Source: Arthrobacter sp. TMP15
Lineage (GTDB): Bacteria; Actinomycetota; Actinomycetes; Actinomycetales; Micrococcaceae
Reading direction: 5' to 3'
Assembly (NCBI RefSeq): GCF_039529835.1
Contig: NZ_CP154262.1
Span: 3,348,001-3,412,000 of the forward strand
DNA: 64,000 nt
Below the pieces are notes generated by a model. It had not been told where the DNA came from. It worked only from the letters and a program-made list of their open reading frames with translations, and did not search any database. A program made the position numbers and the translations under genes. This document shows, piece after piece, positions 17,310-26,396 of this stretch. How positions within the stretch are numbered: position 1 is the stretch's first letter; every line of letters starts with the position of its first letter.

Positions 17310-18473
17310 TCACCACTCCGCAAATGAGCCATCAGCGTGCCGCCACACGGGTCCACGCCATGCATGACCACGCTTGTCTGCCTCCCTGACAGCTTTCTCA
17401 TCAACTTCAATGCCCAGCCCCGGGCCCAGTAGACGCTCAAAATGACCGTCTACAAACTTCAGCGGGGACTTGTCCACCACGTAGTCCAGCACTTCCGCCC
17501 CTTTGTTGTAATGAATACCTATGCTTTGTTCTTGAATCAGATAATTCGGTGTTGCGAAGCCAACTTGGAGACATGCCGCCAGAGCAATGGGGCCCAGCGG
17601 ACAGTGCGGGGCCAATTGGACGTCATATACCTCAGCCAGTGCCGCAATTTTCCGTACTTCCGTTATGCCACCCGCGTGGGAAAGGTCCGGTTGTGCAACA
17701 GCGATTCCGGCTTGCAACGCCGGTAAGAACTCCTGCCGGCTGTACAGACGCTCGCCTGTGGAGACTGGGATGTTGGTGGAAGAGGTGAATTCACGCAGAA
17801 GGTGCGTATTCTCCGGCACTACGGGTTCCTCGAGGAAGAACGGTCTGTACGGCTCCAATAGCGGCGCCACCCGACGGGCGTTGGCCAAGGTGAATCGGCC
17901 GTGGAAGTCCACGGCTACGTCACGATGCTCACCCAAGACTTCCCGTGCCGCAGCTACTCGGCGGACCACTCCGTCGAGGTCAGCAACAGAACCGAGCGGA
18001 CTCATGCGTCCGCTTGCGTTCATCTTCACAGCGGTCAATCCAACATCAATCTGCGCCTGAATAGACTCTGCAACTTCACCGGGCTCATCTCCGCCTACCC
18101 ACCCATAGGCACGAATCCTGTCTCGGACATGCCCTCCCAACAGCTGGTGGACAGGAGTATTGAAATATTTACCTGCAATATCCCACAGCGCCTGATCCAG
18201 CCCAGAGACAGCGCTGGCCAAGATGGGCCCCCCACGATAAAACGAACCTTTCGTCATTACTTGCCAGTGGTCCTCGATCCGAAGCGCATCGGAACCGAGC
18301 AATATTTCTGAAAGTTGATCCACAGCGGTGCGCACAGTTTCGCTGCGTCCCTCGCAGGTAGCCTCCCCCCAGCCGACAATGCCATCTGCGGTCTCAACGC
18401 GGACAAACAGCCACCGCGGTGGGACCATGAATGTTTCAATTTTTACTATGCGGTTCACGAAGGCGCCTATCAC
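17310..18473 (-). CDS. dgoD: D-galactonate dehydratase-like enolase-superfamily enzyme
   Basis: 387 residues. Typical DgoD sequence: VPPRWLFVRVETADG, FYRGGPILASAVSGLDQALW, metal ligands in VDFHGRF, FLEEPVVPEN and STGERLYSR, catalytic His in LAPHCPLGPIALAA, and a C-terminal HAWRGPVWRHADGSF. It would dehydrate D-galactonate to 2-keto-3-deoxygalactonate. GTG 18473 overlaps the stop of the permease gene (GTGA); an in-frame GTG at 18458 gives a start more like other DgoD proteins. It lies between the transport and kinase/aldolase genes of the operon. Confidence 0.85.
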   Translation of the reverse strand: MIGAFVNRIVKIETFMVPPRWLFVRVETADGIVGWGEATCEGRSETVRTAVDQLSEILLGSDALRIEDHWQVMTKGSFYRGGPILASAVSGLDQALWDIAGKYFNTPVHQLLGGHVRDRIRAYGWVGGDEPGEVAESIQAQIDVGLTAVKMNASGRMSPLGSVADLDGVVRRVAAAREVLGEHRDVAVDFHGRFTLANARRVAPLLEPYRPFFLEEPVVPENTHLLREFTSSTNIPVSTGERLYSRQEFLPALQAGIAVAQPDLSHAGGITEVRKIAALAEVYDVQLAPHCPLGPIALAACLQVGFATPNYLIQEQSIGIHYNKGAEVLDYVVDKSPLKFVDGHFERLLGPGLGIEVDEKAVREADKRGHAWRGPVWRHADGSFAEW

Positions 18474-19357
18474 TTGATGGCTCCGGCAGTCATGCCGGAG
18501 ACGATGTATTTTTGCGTGAAGAGAGCAATGACCATGATCGGGACCGTGACAACGGTGGCCGCAGCCATAAGTCCGCCCCAGTCAATGCTGGCGTATGAAA
18601 CAAAATCGAAAATGGCCACTGGAAGAGTCTTAGTTTTAGCGCCCGAGAGCACTAATGCGAACATGAAGTTGTTCCAAGAAAAGATGAAAGACAGGATTCC
18701 GGCCGTCGCCATGCCACCAACGGACAGCGGTAGCGTGATCCGCTGAAATGCACCAATGGGGGTCAGCCCGTCCACCTGGGCTGATTCTTCCAGTTCCAAA
18801 GGCATGGAGTCGAAGTAACTGATCATGATGTAAACAACCAAAGGCAGTGCCACAAACATGTGGCTCATGATCAGCACGGAGAAGCCACCAACCATGCGCA
18901 GGTTGGAGAAAACGTAGTACCAGGGCACCAGCAACGAGATTCCAGGGATGACACGGGCCATCAGAACTACCAACGCTGAACGATGCATGGTGAACCTACT
19001 CATGGCATAGGCCGCTGGAACACCCAAGACCAGTGACAACACAGTAGAGACAAGAGCAACCCAAAAACTGTTGAAAATGTAAACGAAGTAATTGTTGCGG
19101 GTCAAGACGTTGACGTAATTTTCCAAAGTTGGAGTGAAGAAGATCGTCTTTGTCGGGTCATAAATGTCCACATTTGTCTTGAGCGACGAAGCAACAAGCC
19201 AGCCGAGCGGCGCCAGCAGTGCTAACACGATCACGATCAGCGCTGCCACTCGGAATGCCGTGTATGCGCGTACACCTCGCGGTTTTTTGCGTTTGGCATT
19301 GCTTAAGCGTGCAGGCGTCACCACGGATTTGCCTTGGGGGATCACTGAATGCGCCAT
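18470..19357 (-). CDS. Sugar ABC importer permease, MalG type
   Basis: 295 residues, six membrane helices after a basic N-terminus (SNAKRKKPRG). The cytoplasmic EAA loop, which docks the ATPase, reads LEESAQVDGLTPIGAFQRITLPL. Carbohydrate uptake-1 family, second permease. It partners the MalF-type permease upstream and the lipoprotein at 20381. No ATPase gene is in the cluster, as is usual for these actinobacterial importers that share a common MsiK-like ATPase. The substrate is probably the sugar acid degraded by the downstream enzymes, or its oligomer. Confidence 0.9.
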   Translation of the reverse strand: MAHSVIPQGKSVVTPARLSNAKRKKPRGVRAYTAFRVAALIVIVLALLAPLGWLVASSLKTNVDIYDPTKTIFFTPTLENYVNVLTRNNYFVYIFNSFWVALVSTVLSLVLGVPAAYAMSRFTMHRSALVVLMARVIPGISLLVPWYYVFSNLRMVGGFSVLIMSHMFVALPLVVYIMISYFDSMPLELEESAQVDGLTPIGAFQRITLPLSVGGMATAGILSFIFSWNNFMFALVLSGAKTKTLPVAIFDFVSYASIDWGGLMAAATVVTVPIMVIALFTQKYIVSGMTAGAIK

Positions 19358-20293
19358 TTAGTTGTTTCCTTTCCTGCGCCGGGTCAGGATCCACATGAAC
19401 CCGATGATGATCAAAAAGAAGATAATGAGCACTGCCGATGAAAGCCCATATTCGTTGTAGTCAAAGCTCAGTCCATAGGCATAGACGTTCAGTGTTTCGA
19501 CCTCATGGAAGGAGCCGCCGCCTTTGCCTTTAGTGGCGTAGAGAATGTCGAAGGTTTTCAGTGCGTCAATACTGCGCAACAGTACGGCGACAATGACGGT
19601 TGTTTTCAACAGCGGCAGGGTCACGAAAAAGAAACGTTGCCAAGCATTTGCGCCATCTACACGGGCGGCTTCATCCGTTTCTTCGGGTAGCGACGTCAGA
19701 CCGGCCAACAGAATGAGCACCACCATGGGCGTCCACTGCCAAATATCCATGAAAATGGTGGTTGGTAGTGCCGTAGCCTGGCCCGAAAGCCAGGGTTGGG
19801 CCGGGATGCCAAACCAGCCCAACATTTGGTTGGCGAAGCCCATATTCGGGTCAAAGATTAGCTTCCACATCATGCCCACGGCCACAGGTGTCGCCACCAG
19901 AGGCAGGAGGATAGCTACGCGAACCCACTTCTCGCCGCGAAAAGGCCGCCAGAGCAGCAGCGCGATCATCATGCCCACCACCATCTCCACCACGAGTGCT
20001 GTAACGGTGAAGTAGGCGGTTCTCCCAACAGCAGGCCAGAACCTATCAAAATCGGATAAGACCGTGAGATAGTTCCCGAACCCAATAAAATCCGACGGAG
20101 CACGCACTGAGCCACGCGAATCAGTCAGGCTCAGGTATAGGGTCCAAACGAGTGGGAAGACAATCAACAGTCCCACGAAGATCATGGCGGGCGATGCAAA
20201 CAACCATTTACGGTGTTTGTTCGCCCAGTTGGAAAAGGCGCTGGACTGCGCCACGGTCCTTGGCCGTGCCTCGGACTTGGAAGAAACGGTCAT
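19358..20293 (-). CDS. Sugar ABC importer permease, MalF type
   Basis: 311 residues with six membrane helices (first ~ residues 30-52) and the EAA loop LPEETDEAARVDGANAWQRFFFVTLPLL. First permease of a carbohydrate ABC importer. Its stop codon directly abuts the start region of the MalG-type partner, and it follows the binding-protein gene after an 87-bp gap carrying a strong hairpin. Together they form the membrane channel. Confidence 0.9.
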   Translation of the reverse strand: MTVSSKSEARPRTVAQSSAFSNWANKHRKWLFASPAMIFVGLLIVFPLVWTLYLSLTDSRGSVRAPSDFIGFGNYLTVLSDFDRFWPAVGRTAYFTVTALVVEMVVGMMIALLLWRPFRGEKWVRVAILLPLVATPVAVGMMWKLIFDPNMGFANQMLGWFGIPAQPWLSGQATALPTTIFMDIWQWTPMVVLILLAGLTSLPEETDEAARVDGANAWQRFFFVTLPLLKTTVIVAVLLRSIDALKTFDILYATKGKGGGSFHEVETLNVYAYGLSFDYNEYGLSSAVLIIFFLIIIGFMWILTRRRKGNN

Positions 20294-20337
20294 GGTTCAC
20301 CTAAGGAGTTGTGCTGAATAAGCGGGTTTCATGGTGG

Positions 20338-20370
20338 GCGTGGTTGGCTGGTGTTGGCCGCCAACCACGC
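20338..20370. terminator. Intercistronic hairpin between binding protein and permease genes
   Basis: Bases 20338-20348 (GCGTGGTTGGC) pair perfectly with 20360-20370. The hairpin lies just after the binding-protein stop codon and before the permease gene, with no strong T-tract. Such hairpins usually protect or attenuate the mRNA so that binding protein is made in excess over permeases. Confidence 0.6.
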
Positions 20371-20380
20371 ACGTCAGACT

Positions 20381-21664
20381 TTATTTGTCGGTGTCCAAGA
20401 ACTTCTGGAAGGCTTCATTTGATGTCGTTGCCGCAGCCGCGGAATCACCGCCGGTGATGGCCGTAACAATCGGTTCACCCACAATTTCGCGAGCCTTGCC
20501 CACAGCTATTACGAGGGGACGGTCATGGCCCACACCGTTTTCGGCGCTGAAAGCGATGGCTTCGGCAAGGTCCTTCGGATATGTAGAGATACCTGCGGGG
20601 TCTGCCCAAACTGAGGCCCGAGGTCCGGGTACGCCTGCCTTTTGAGCTTCTAGGGTACGTTCCTTAGAAGTGGCCCATTGGATGAACTTCCAAGCGTTGT
20701 CCTGATTGTTTGACGCCGAGTTGATGCCTAGTCCCCAGGAAGGAATATTGTATGGTTTCGATCCTGCCGGACCGGCCGGGAAAGCAGCGAAACCAACTTT
20801 GTCAGCGATTTTGGACTTTTCCTTATCCATGGCGTTCTTGTAAAGCGAATCTGCCTCTGTATAGAACGCAGCGTTGCCTTGGGTGAAGATGGCCATAGCC
20901 TCGGGCCAGCTCATATCCGTGCTGACGTTGGCTGGACCGTAGTTGTGCAGCAACCCACCGTAGTAGGCGTAAGCGGCCTTGGCCTCTGGGGTTGCGATTG
21001 TGGACTGACCAGAATCGTCCATGAAGTCTCCGCCGAAGCTGTACAAGAAGCTGGAGAACTGTGTAACGGCCGCTGATTTATTGGTGCGAGCAACGAACCC
21101 AGCAACATCACTATTGTCTTCAGAGATTTTCTTTGCTGCAGCTTCCAGCTCATCCATAGTCTTGGGCACCGACAAGCCCGCAGCTTCGAGAAGGTCCTTG
21201 CGATAGTAGAGAACCTCTCGTTCGGTAATGATTGGCACACCCACAACCTTGTTTTCAAAGGTGCTAGCGGTAACCGGTCCCTTCTGGAAGTCTTTCCAAT
21301 CCCAGCCGCTATCGGAGCTGACATGCTCGGTAAGATCGGCCAAATACTTATTCCTGGCAAAGGACTTGCCCTCTTGGAGCGGGCGGTACATCATCACATC
21401 GACTTCGTCGCTGCCGGCGTTAAGTTTCACGTTGTACTGGTCCGAGAGCTGGTCCTCTCCTAGCTGCGTGAGTTCAACCTTTAAGCCTGACTCTTTTTCG
21501 AATTCGGGAATTGCTGCTTTAATTCCATCGGTCCAAACATGGTTCGCTAGCGTGACACGAACTGTGCCGGAGGCCTTGGCATCATCTGCGCCTCCGCAGG
21601 CAGTGACACCAAACGGAACTACAACGGCAACAGCTAAAAGTTGGAGTACAGAGCGTCGCTTCAT
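20381..21664 (-). CDS. Sugar (acid) ABC importer binding lipoprotein
   Basis: 427 residues. A lipoprotein signal peptide ends in GVTACGGAD, with the Cys at about residue 23 as lipid anchor. The body is a family-1 extracellular binding protein: LANHVWTDGIKAAIPEFEKESG, REVLYYRKDLLEAAGLSVP, PSWGLGINSASNNQDNAWKFI. It should capture substrate at the outer face of the membrane and deliver it to the two permeases downstream. First gene of the operon; its promoter region holds the 21730-21765 inverted repeat. The ligand is unknown, but the catabolic genes point to galactonate, mannonate or a uronic-acid derivative. Confidence 0.9.
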   Translation of the reverse strand: MKRRSVLQLLAVAVVVPFGVTACGGADDAKASGTVRVTLANHVWTDGIKAAIPEFEKESGLKVELTQLGEDQLSDQYNVKLNAGSDEVDVMMYRPLQEGKSFARNKYLADLTEHVSSDSGWDWKDFQKGPVTASTFENKVVGVPIITEREVLYYRKDLLEAAGLSVPKTMDELEAAAKKISEDNSDVAGFVARTNKSAAVTQFSSFLYSFGGDFMDDSGQSTIATPEAKAAYAYYGGLLHNYGPANVSTDMSWPEAMAIFTQGNAAFYTEADSLYKNAMDKEKSKIADKVGFAAFPAGPAGSKPYNIPSWGLGINSASNNQDNAWKFIQWATSKERTLEAQKAGVPGPRASVWADPAGISTYPKDLAEAIAFSAENGVGHDRPLVIAVGKAREIVGEPIVTAITGGDSAAAATTSNEAFQKFLDTDK

Positions 21665-21729
21665 TACGACTTCCTTTTCGATTAGGCCGGATTCGGGGCT
21701 CCGGACACGTTCGTCGGCACAGCAACATA

Positions 21730-21765
21730 TATGCCTTATGTGAGATGCTAGTCACATAAGGCATA
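21730..21765. promoter_or_regulatory. Inverted-repeat operator between sugar-acid operon and FadR-type regulator
   Basis: TATGCCTTATGTGA (21730-21743) and its exact complement TCACATAAGGCATA (21752-21765) are separated by 8 bases. The 14-bp perfect arms lie 65 bp upstream of the binding-protein start and 38 bp upstream of the regulator start, in the only divergent spacer of the cluster. It is the best candidate binding site for the regulator at 21804, controlling both directions. Confidence 0.75.
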
Positions 21766-21803
21766 CTTAATCAATAGGTGTAACCAGATCGGTACGATGC
21801 ACA

Positions 21804-22607
21804 ATGAAAGCACCCCGGGCAACTGGCTCACTGTCCCCCGTCACTGCAGACATCTCGAGCTCCAGCTTGGTGACAGCCCCCAAAACCTTGCCCGGCGCAT
21901 CGCCAAGAGGGTATTTGCATTCTTCTTTGGTTAACAAGATCGGCCTGGCTGTTGTGACAGGTGAGCTCGCTCCTCATGCCGTTCTTCGCATTGAAGAGCT
22001 CGAGCTGCACTACGGCGTTTCACGGTCAGTGATTCGCGAAGTCATTCGGGTTCTATCGTCGTTGGGTCTGCTGGCTTCACGGCGGCGACTTGGCACGGTG
22101 GTCCAGGCCGAAGCCTCATGGAATCTCTATGACCCCCACGTTATTCGATGGCGGCTGGCTTCTGACGGCCGGATCGAGCAGCTCCGCAGCCTCAGCGAAC
22201 TCAGGTCTGCTGTAGAACCACACGCCGCCAAATTAGCCGCTCACCGTGCCAGTTCCACGCAGGCAAGCGAGCTCGTGGCGCTCTCCGCGCAGATGTGGGC
22301 CTCTGGCCATGATGGGGACCTCAAAGAATTCCTCCGACTTGACGTGCTCTTCCACGCGAAACTCTTGGCAAGCTCGGGAAACGCTATGTTTGGTCAGCTG
22401 GACTCTCTGATCACTGAAGTCCTCACAGGACGCATTGAACACGGATTGATGCCGCACATCCCGAACCAAGAAGCCATGCAGCTTCACGTTGACGTCGCTA
22501 CTGCCATCCAGCGAGGAGATAGCGAGAACGCCCGAACGGCTATGACAAAAATCGTGGAGCAGTCAATGGATGAAATGGGGGACATCTGGAATGTCACCCA
22601 CCCATAG
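21804..22607 (+). CDS. GntR-family regulator, FadR subfamily (sugar-acid operon)
   Basis: 267 residues. After a ~35-residue tail comes a winged HTH (VNKIGLAVVTGELAPHAVLRIEELELHYGVSRSVIREVIRVLSSLGL region) and an all-helical FCD effector domain with metal/ligand residues LRLDVLFHAKLLASSGN and LHVDVATAIQRGDSENA. FCD regulators bind small organic acids, which fits a hexonate or keto-deoxy-acid inducer, as for DgoR. It is divergent from the operon it most likely represses, across the inverted repeat at 21730-21765. The start ATG 21804 gives a plausible N-terminus. Confidence 0.88.
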   Translation: MKAPRATGSLSPVTADISSSSLVTAPKTLPGASPRGYLHSSLVNKIGLAVVTGELAPHAVLRIEELELHYGVSRSVIREVIRVLSSLGLLASRRRLGTVVQAEASWNLYDPHVIRWRLASDGRIEQLRSLSELRSAVEPHAAKLAAHRASSTQASELVALSAQMWASGHDGDLKEFLRLDVLFHAKLLASSGNAMFGQLDSLITEVLTGRIEHGLMPHIPNQEAMQLHVDVATAIQRGDSENARTAMTKIVEQSMDEMGDIWNVTHP

Positions 22608-22651
22608 AAGGTCTACCCACCGCAGAAACACGCACACGATAGGCTGATCAC

Positions 22652-23473
22652 ATGCGCGAATTACAGGCTCAGATCATTGGTGAACTCGGCGTCCAGCCCC
22701 AGATCGACCCGCGGGCGGAAATAACACGGCGGGTGGAGTTCCTCAAGGAGTACCTCAAAAAAACTGGGACTCGAGGCTATGTGCTGGGCATCAGCGGCGG
22801 CCTGGATTCCACCCTGGCCGGACGTTTGGCACAGTTGGCCGTAGAGGAACTCGCCACCGAGGGCATTGAGGTGAACTTCATCGCCGTTCGCCTGCCTTAC
22901 GGCGCACAGCACGATGAGGACGATGCCCGGCTCGCCATGGAGTTCATCAGTGCCAAAACCGAATGGACGTTCAATATTGCAGCGGCCGTGGACGGCTTTG
23001 AAACCGAGTTCGCCAAAACTGCCACCGAGAATGTCACTGACTTCAACAAGGGCAACATCAAAGCACGCTCGCGCATGATCGCTCAGTACGCACTGGCGGG
23101 GCAGGCCAACCTATTGGTTATAGGCACCGACCATGCTGCGGAGTCCGTGACGGGCTTCTTTACTAAATTTGGTGACGGCGGCGCGGACATCCTGCCCCTC
23201 TACACACTGAACAAGCGTCAAAACCGAGAACTTCTAAAAGAACTAGGCGCCTCAGAACGGCTGTGGAACAAAGCACCCACCGCCGACCTGCTCGATGGTG
23301 TTCCCGGCCGCACTGACGAGGACGAGCTCGGTATTACCTACAACGACATTGACGACTATCTCGAAGGCAAGACCATCCCCGAGCCTGCCGCCGAATCCAT
23401 CGAACGCCGTTTTATACAGAGCCGGCACAAACGTGCCACCCCGGTTTCCCTACTAGACACTTGGTGGAAGTAG
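22652..23473 (+). CDS. nadE: NH3-dependent NAD+ synthetase
   Basis: 273 residues, the short ammonia-dependent form without a glutaminase domain. The P-loop pyrophosphatase motif [16 protein letters not shown], and [52 protein letters not shown] and the C-terminal SRHKRATPV, are all family marks. It amidates nicotinic acid adenine dinucleotide to NAD+ with ATP. It stands 44 bp after the regulator on the same strand but belongs to general metabolism. Confidence 0.97.
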   Translation: MRELQAQIIGELGVQPQIDPRAEITRRVEFLKEYLKKTGTRGYVLGISGGLDSTLAGRLAQLAVEELATEGIEVNFIAVRLPYGAQHDEDDARLAMEFISAKTEWTFNIAAAVDGFETEFAKTATENVTDFNKGNIKARSRMIAQYALAGQANLLVIGTDHAAESVTGFFTKFGDGGADILPLYTLNKRQNRELLKELGASERLWNKAPTADLLDGVPGRTDEDELGITYNDIDDYLEGKTIPEPAAESIERRFIQSRHKRATPVSLLDTWWK

Positions 23474-23547
23474 CGCTCTCGCCATATAAACCGGGCGTAT
23501 ATTCAAGGTAAATCAAACACCGGCAACGACGCCGAAAGGTAGACACC

Positions 23548-25311
23548 ATGAACGTCACTGAAGAGTTCCGTGCGGCCCGAAATAAACTATTGGAAATGCG
23601 TCTGGACAATGATCGTGCACAACGCGAATTTGTTTGGCCACGATTCACCGAATTCAATTTCGCACTCGACTGGATCGATAAAATCGCTGAGGACCCGGCC
23701 ACCGGCAATAACCCGGCGCTGGTCATTGTGGAACAGGATGGATCCTCCACTCGTCGCAGCTTCAAGGAGCTATCCACCCGTTCCAATCAGGTAGCTAACT
23801 GGCTCCGGCACCAGGGAATTCGCCGTGGAGACCACATGATCATCATGCTGGGCAACCAAGTCCAGCTCTGGGAACTAATGCTCGCCTGCATCAAACTCGG
23901 CGTAGTCATGATCCCCACCACCACCATGATGGGACCAATGGACTTGCGTGACCGCGTTGATCGCGGCAAGGCTCGATGGGTGGGGGCCCGTGCCGAGGAC
24001 GCCGCCAAATTTGCGGATGTCCCTGGTGATTACACCCTTTTCTGCATCGGCACTAACGCCTCTGGTGCTGACAGTGCCACAGCCGCTAACAGGCCCGTCC
24101 TGGACTATGCGGGATCAGCAACGGCACCGGAGGAATTTACCCCTGACGCCCCCACTCTGGCGGATGAAACCATGCTGCTGTACTTCACTTCCGGGACCAC
24201 CTCCAAGGCCAAGCTCGTTGAACACACCCACACTTCCTACCCTGTGGGCCATCTGTCCACCATGTTCTGGATCGGCCTGGAACCCGGCGATGTTCACCTG
24301 AACGTAGCTTCACCGGGCTGGGCCAAGCACGCCTGGTCAAACGTTTTCACACCCTGGATCGCAGAGGCTTGTGTATTTGTTTACAACTATTCGCGTTTCG
24401 ACGCCGCGGCGCTCATGGATCAAATGGATAAGGAACACGTCACTAGTTTCTGCGCTCCTCCCACAGTTTGGCGGATGCTCATCCAAGCAGACCTCACACT
24501 CCTGAAGCACCCGCCCACCAAAGTTGTTTCCGCTGGTGAGCCGCTAAATGCCGAGGTCATCGGCCAAGTTGAACGTGCCTGGGGACAGCTCATCCGCGAC
24601 GGTTTTGGCCAGACAGAGACCACGGTACAGGTCGCTAACACCCCGGGACAGCCGGTGAAGATCGGTTCCATGGGGCGTCCGCTGCCCGGCTACGACGTGG
24701 TTTTGGTGGACCTGTTTACTGGCGATGAAGCGGACGACGGCGAGCTGTGCTTGCGCCTGAGCCCCGCCCCGGTGGGACTCACCAAAGGCTATTTTGGGGA
24801 CCAGGAGAAAACGGCAGAAGCGTTCAGGGGCGGTTATTACCACACGGGCGATGTAGCCAGCCGGGACGAAAACGGGATTCTGACCTATGTTGGCCGCAGT
24901 GATGATGTGTTCAAGTCCTCCGATTACCGGCTCTCCCCGTTCGAGCTGGAAAGTGTGCTGCTGGAACACCCGGCCGTAGCCGAAGCCGCCGTTGTTCCCT
25001 CACCGGATGAACTACGGTTGAGCGTGCCCAAAGCCTACGTGGTGCTCACGGCTGCCTACCAGCCAGGCGAGGAGACAGCCAGGGAGATCTTCGCCTACTG
25101 CCGCGAGCACCTCCCCGTGTACAAACGGATCCGCAGGTTGGAGTTTGCGGAGCTGCCGAAAACCATTTCTGGAAAGATCCGCCGCGTGGAATTGCGCGCC
25201 AATGAAGAAGTCCGCCACGGCAGTGGCGCTTCACAGGCGCTGCGGCCGGAGACAGCTGTGGAGTCCGGTCCGGGGCGGGAATATTTGGAGTCTGACTTCC
25301 CAGCAAACTAA
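23548..25311 (+). CDS. AMP-dependent acyl-CoA synthetase (medium-chain/ACSM-like)
   Basis: 587 residues. The adenylate-forming motif reads LLYFTSGTTSKAKLVEH, followed by GFGQTETT, YHTGDVASRDENG (AMP ribose Asp) and the C-terminal catalytic Lys in LPKTISGKIRRVELR. It activates a carboxylic acid to acyl-AMP and then acyl-CoA. Overall layout (long N-terminal domain, SPGWAKHAW near the acyl pocket) resembles ACSM-type medium-chain or aryl-acid ligases rather than acetyl-CoA synthetase. GAAAGG 8 bases before ATG 23548 supports the start. It ends before a strong bidirectional terminator. Confidence 0.88.
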   Translation: MNVTEEFRAARNKLLEMRLDNDRAQREFVWPRFTEFNFALDWIDKIAEDPATGNNPALVIVEQDGSSTRRSFKELSTRSNQVANWLRHQGIRRGDHMIIMLGNQVQLWELMLACIKLGVVMIPTTTMMGPMDLRDRVDRGKARWVGARAEDAAKFADVPGDYTLFCIGTNASGADSATAANRPVLDYAGSATAPEEFTPDAPTLADETMLLYFTSGTTSKAKLVEHTHTSYPVGHLSTMFWIGLEPGDVHLNVASPGWAKHAWSNVFTPWIAEACVFVYNYSRFDAAALMDQMDKEHVTSFCAPPTVWRMLIQADLTLLKHPPTKVVSAGEPLNAEVIGQVERAWGQLIRDGFGQTETTVQVANTPGQPVKIGSMGRPLPGYDVVLVDLFTGDEADDGELCLRLSPAPVGLTKGYFGDQEKTAEAFRGGYYHTGDVASRDENGILTYVGRSDDVFKSSDYRLSPFELESVLLEHPAVAEAAVVPSPDELRLSVPKAYVVLTAAYQPGEETAREIFAYCREHLPVYKRIRRLEFAELPKTISGKIRRVELRANEEVRHGSGASQALRPETAVESGPGREYLESDFPAN

Positions 25312-25350
25312 CCCCACCAACCGACGCTCGCTCACTTTACGTAGGAAAAA

Positions 25351-25388
25351 ACAGAACGCTCCTTCACTTGTGTGAAGGAGCGTTCTGT
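25351..25388. terminator. 17-bp perfect bidirectional terminator
   Basis: Bases 25351-25367 pair perfectly with 25372-25388 around a TTGT loop. Runs of A precede the stem (25346-25351), giving a T-tract for minus-strand transcripts. It lies between the acyl-CoA synthetase (stop 25311) and proX (stop 25431), which converge. Confidence 0.88.
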
Positions 25389-25430
25389 AAAACCCGACCT
25401 AAACTGCAGGAGGGTTGGGGTGGAGGGCTA

Positions 25431-26321
25431 TTACGCAGTCAGTGAGTCCACGTAATCCTGGTTCTCGCCCATCCAGGTCTTCACTGCCTCGGTGTAATCA
25501 TCCTTCTTTTCGCCGTTGAACATGGCGTTTTCCAAAGAGTACAGCTTCTCGGAATCCATCTTGAAGTCCTTCAACCAACCGTTAAGTTTTGGGTAATCCG
25601 TGTCGAAGTCAAGACGTGAGTAGCCGTAGATACCCTCAGCGTCACCCAAGGTTCCCTTGGGGTCCTTCAGGTCCTTGATCGGGAACGCGTCATAGGCCCA
25701 GTGCGGGCGCCACAGGGTGACAACAATGTTCTCGCCCTTGGTGGTGGCCGTCTTCAGCTCGGAGAGCATGGCCGGTGTGGAGGAGGTGATGTATTCCATC
25801 TTCTCCAGGCCATAACCGGGGATGACTTTCTCGGTGGTGGCCTTGGTCAAACCAGCTGCCGGCTCAATGCCAACAATTTTGTTGCCGAATTTGTCGGCGT
25901 TTGCGGCCAGCTCATCCAGTGAATCAATGGGTGCGTCCTCATTCACTGCGATTGTCAGTGATGCCTCTGAGTTCCACTGACCCAGCTCGGCGATCTTGTC
26001 ACCGTATTCCTTCAGGAGGTCTGCGTGGGTAACCGGCAGCCAAGTGTCCAGGGTCAGATCGTAGTCACCGGTGGACAGGCCCGAGAAGACCGGGGCAACG
26101 TCGGCGTTTTGCAACTTGACGTCATAACCCTTCTCATCAAGAATTGCCTTCCACAGTTCTGAGGCGGCAATGCCCTCATCCCAGCCGTTGAAGACGGCGA
26201 TGGTGACGTCCTTCTTGTCACCGTTTTCCAGAGTTGCCGCTTCGTTTCCGGAGCCACAGGCGCTCAGGCCTAGCGCCAAGGTTGCTGCAATGGCAGCAAA
26301 TCCCATAAATTTCTTGTTCAT
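25431..26321 (-). CDS. proX: Glycine betaine/proline-binding lipoprotein
   Basis: 296 residues. The lipobox is LSACGSG (Cys ~22). The body is an OpuAC/ProX-type domain: VFNGWDEGIAASELW, DVAPVFSGLSTGDYDLTLDTWLP, VGIEPAAGL, and TLWRPHWAYDAFP, where Trp residues form the quaternary-ammonium cage. It binds glycine betaine or related osmolytes at the cell surface. Third gene after proV and proW, separated from proW by 75 bp that contain a small hairpin (26339-26361), which may raise its relative expression. Confidence 0.92.
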   Translation of the reverse strand: MNKKFMGFAAIAATLALGLSACGSGNEAATLENGDKKDVTIAVFNGWDEGIAASELWKAILDEKGYDVKLQNADVAPVFSGLSTGDYDLTLDTWLPVTHADLLKEYGDKIAELGQWNSEASLTIAVNEDAPIDSLDELAANADKFGNKIVGIEPAAGLTKATTEKVIPGYGLEKMEYITSSTPAMLSELKTATTKGENIVVTLWRPHWAYDAFPIKDLKDPKGTLGDAEGIYGYSRLDFDTDYPKLNGWLKDFKMDSEKLYSLENAMFNGEKKDDYTEAVKTWMGENQDYVDSLTA

Positions 26322-26338
26322 GGTTCATTCCTTTCATT

Positions 26339-26361
26339 GGCGGCACTTATTTCCTGCCGCC
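26339..26361. terminator. Small intercistronic hairpin between proW and proX
   Basis: GGCGGCA (26339-26345) pairs with TGCCGCC (26355-26361) over a 9-base loop, within the 75-bp gap between proW and proX. It is short; a stabilising or attenuating role is a guess. Confidence 0.35.
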
Positions 26362-26396
26362 GCGATTGGTTTGTAAAACTAGTTTTTCTTGTGACC

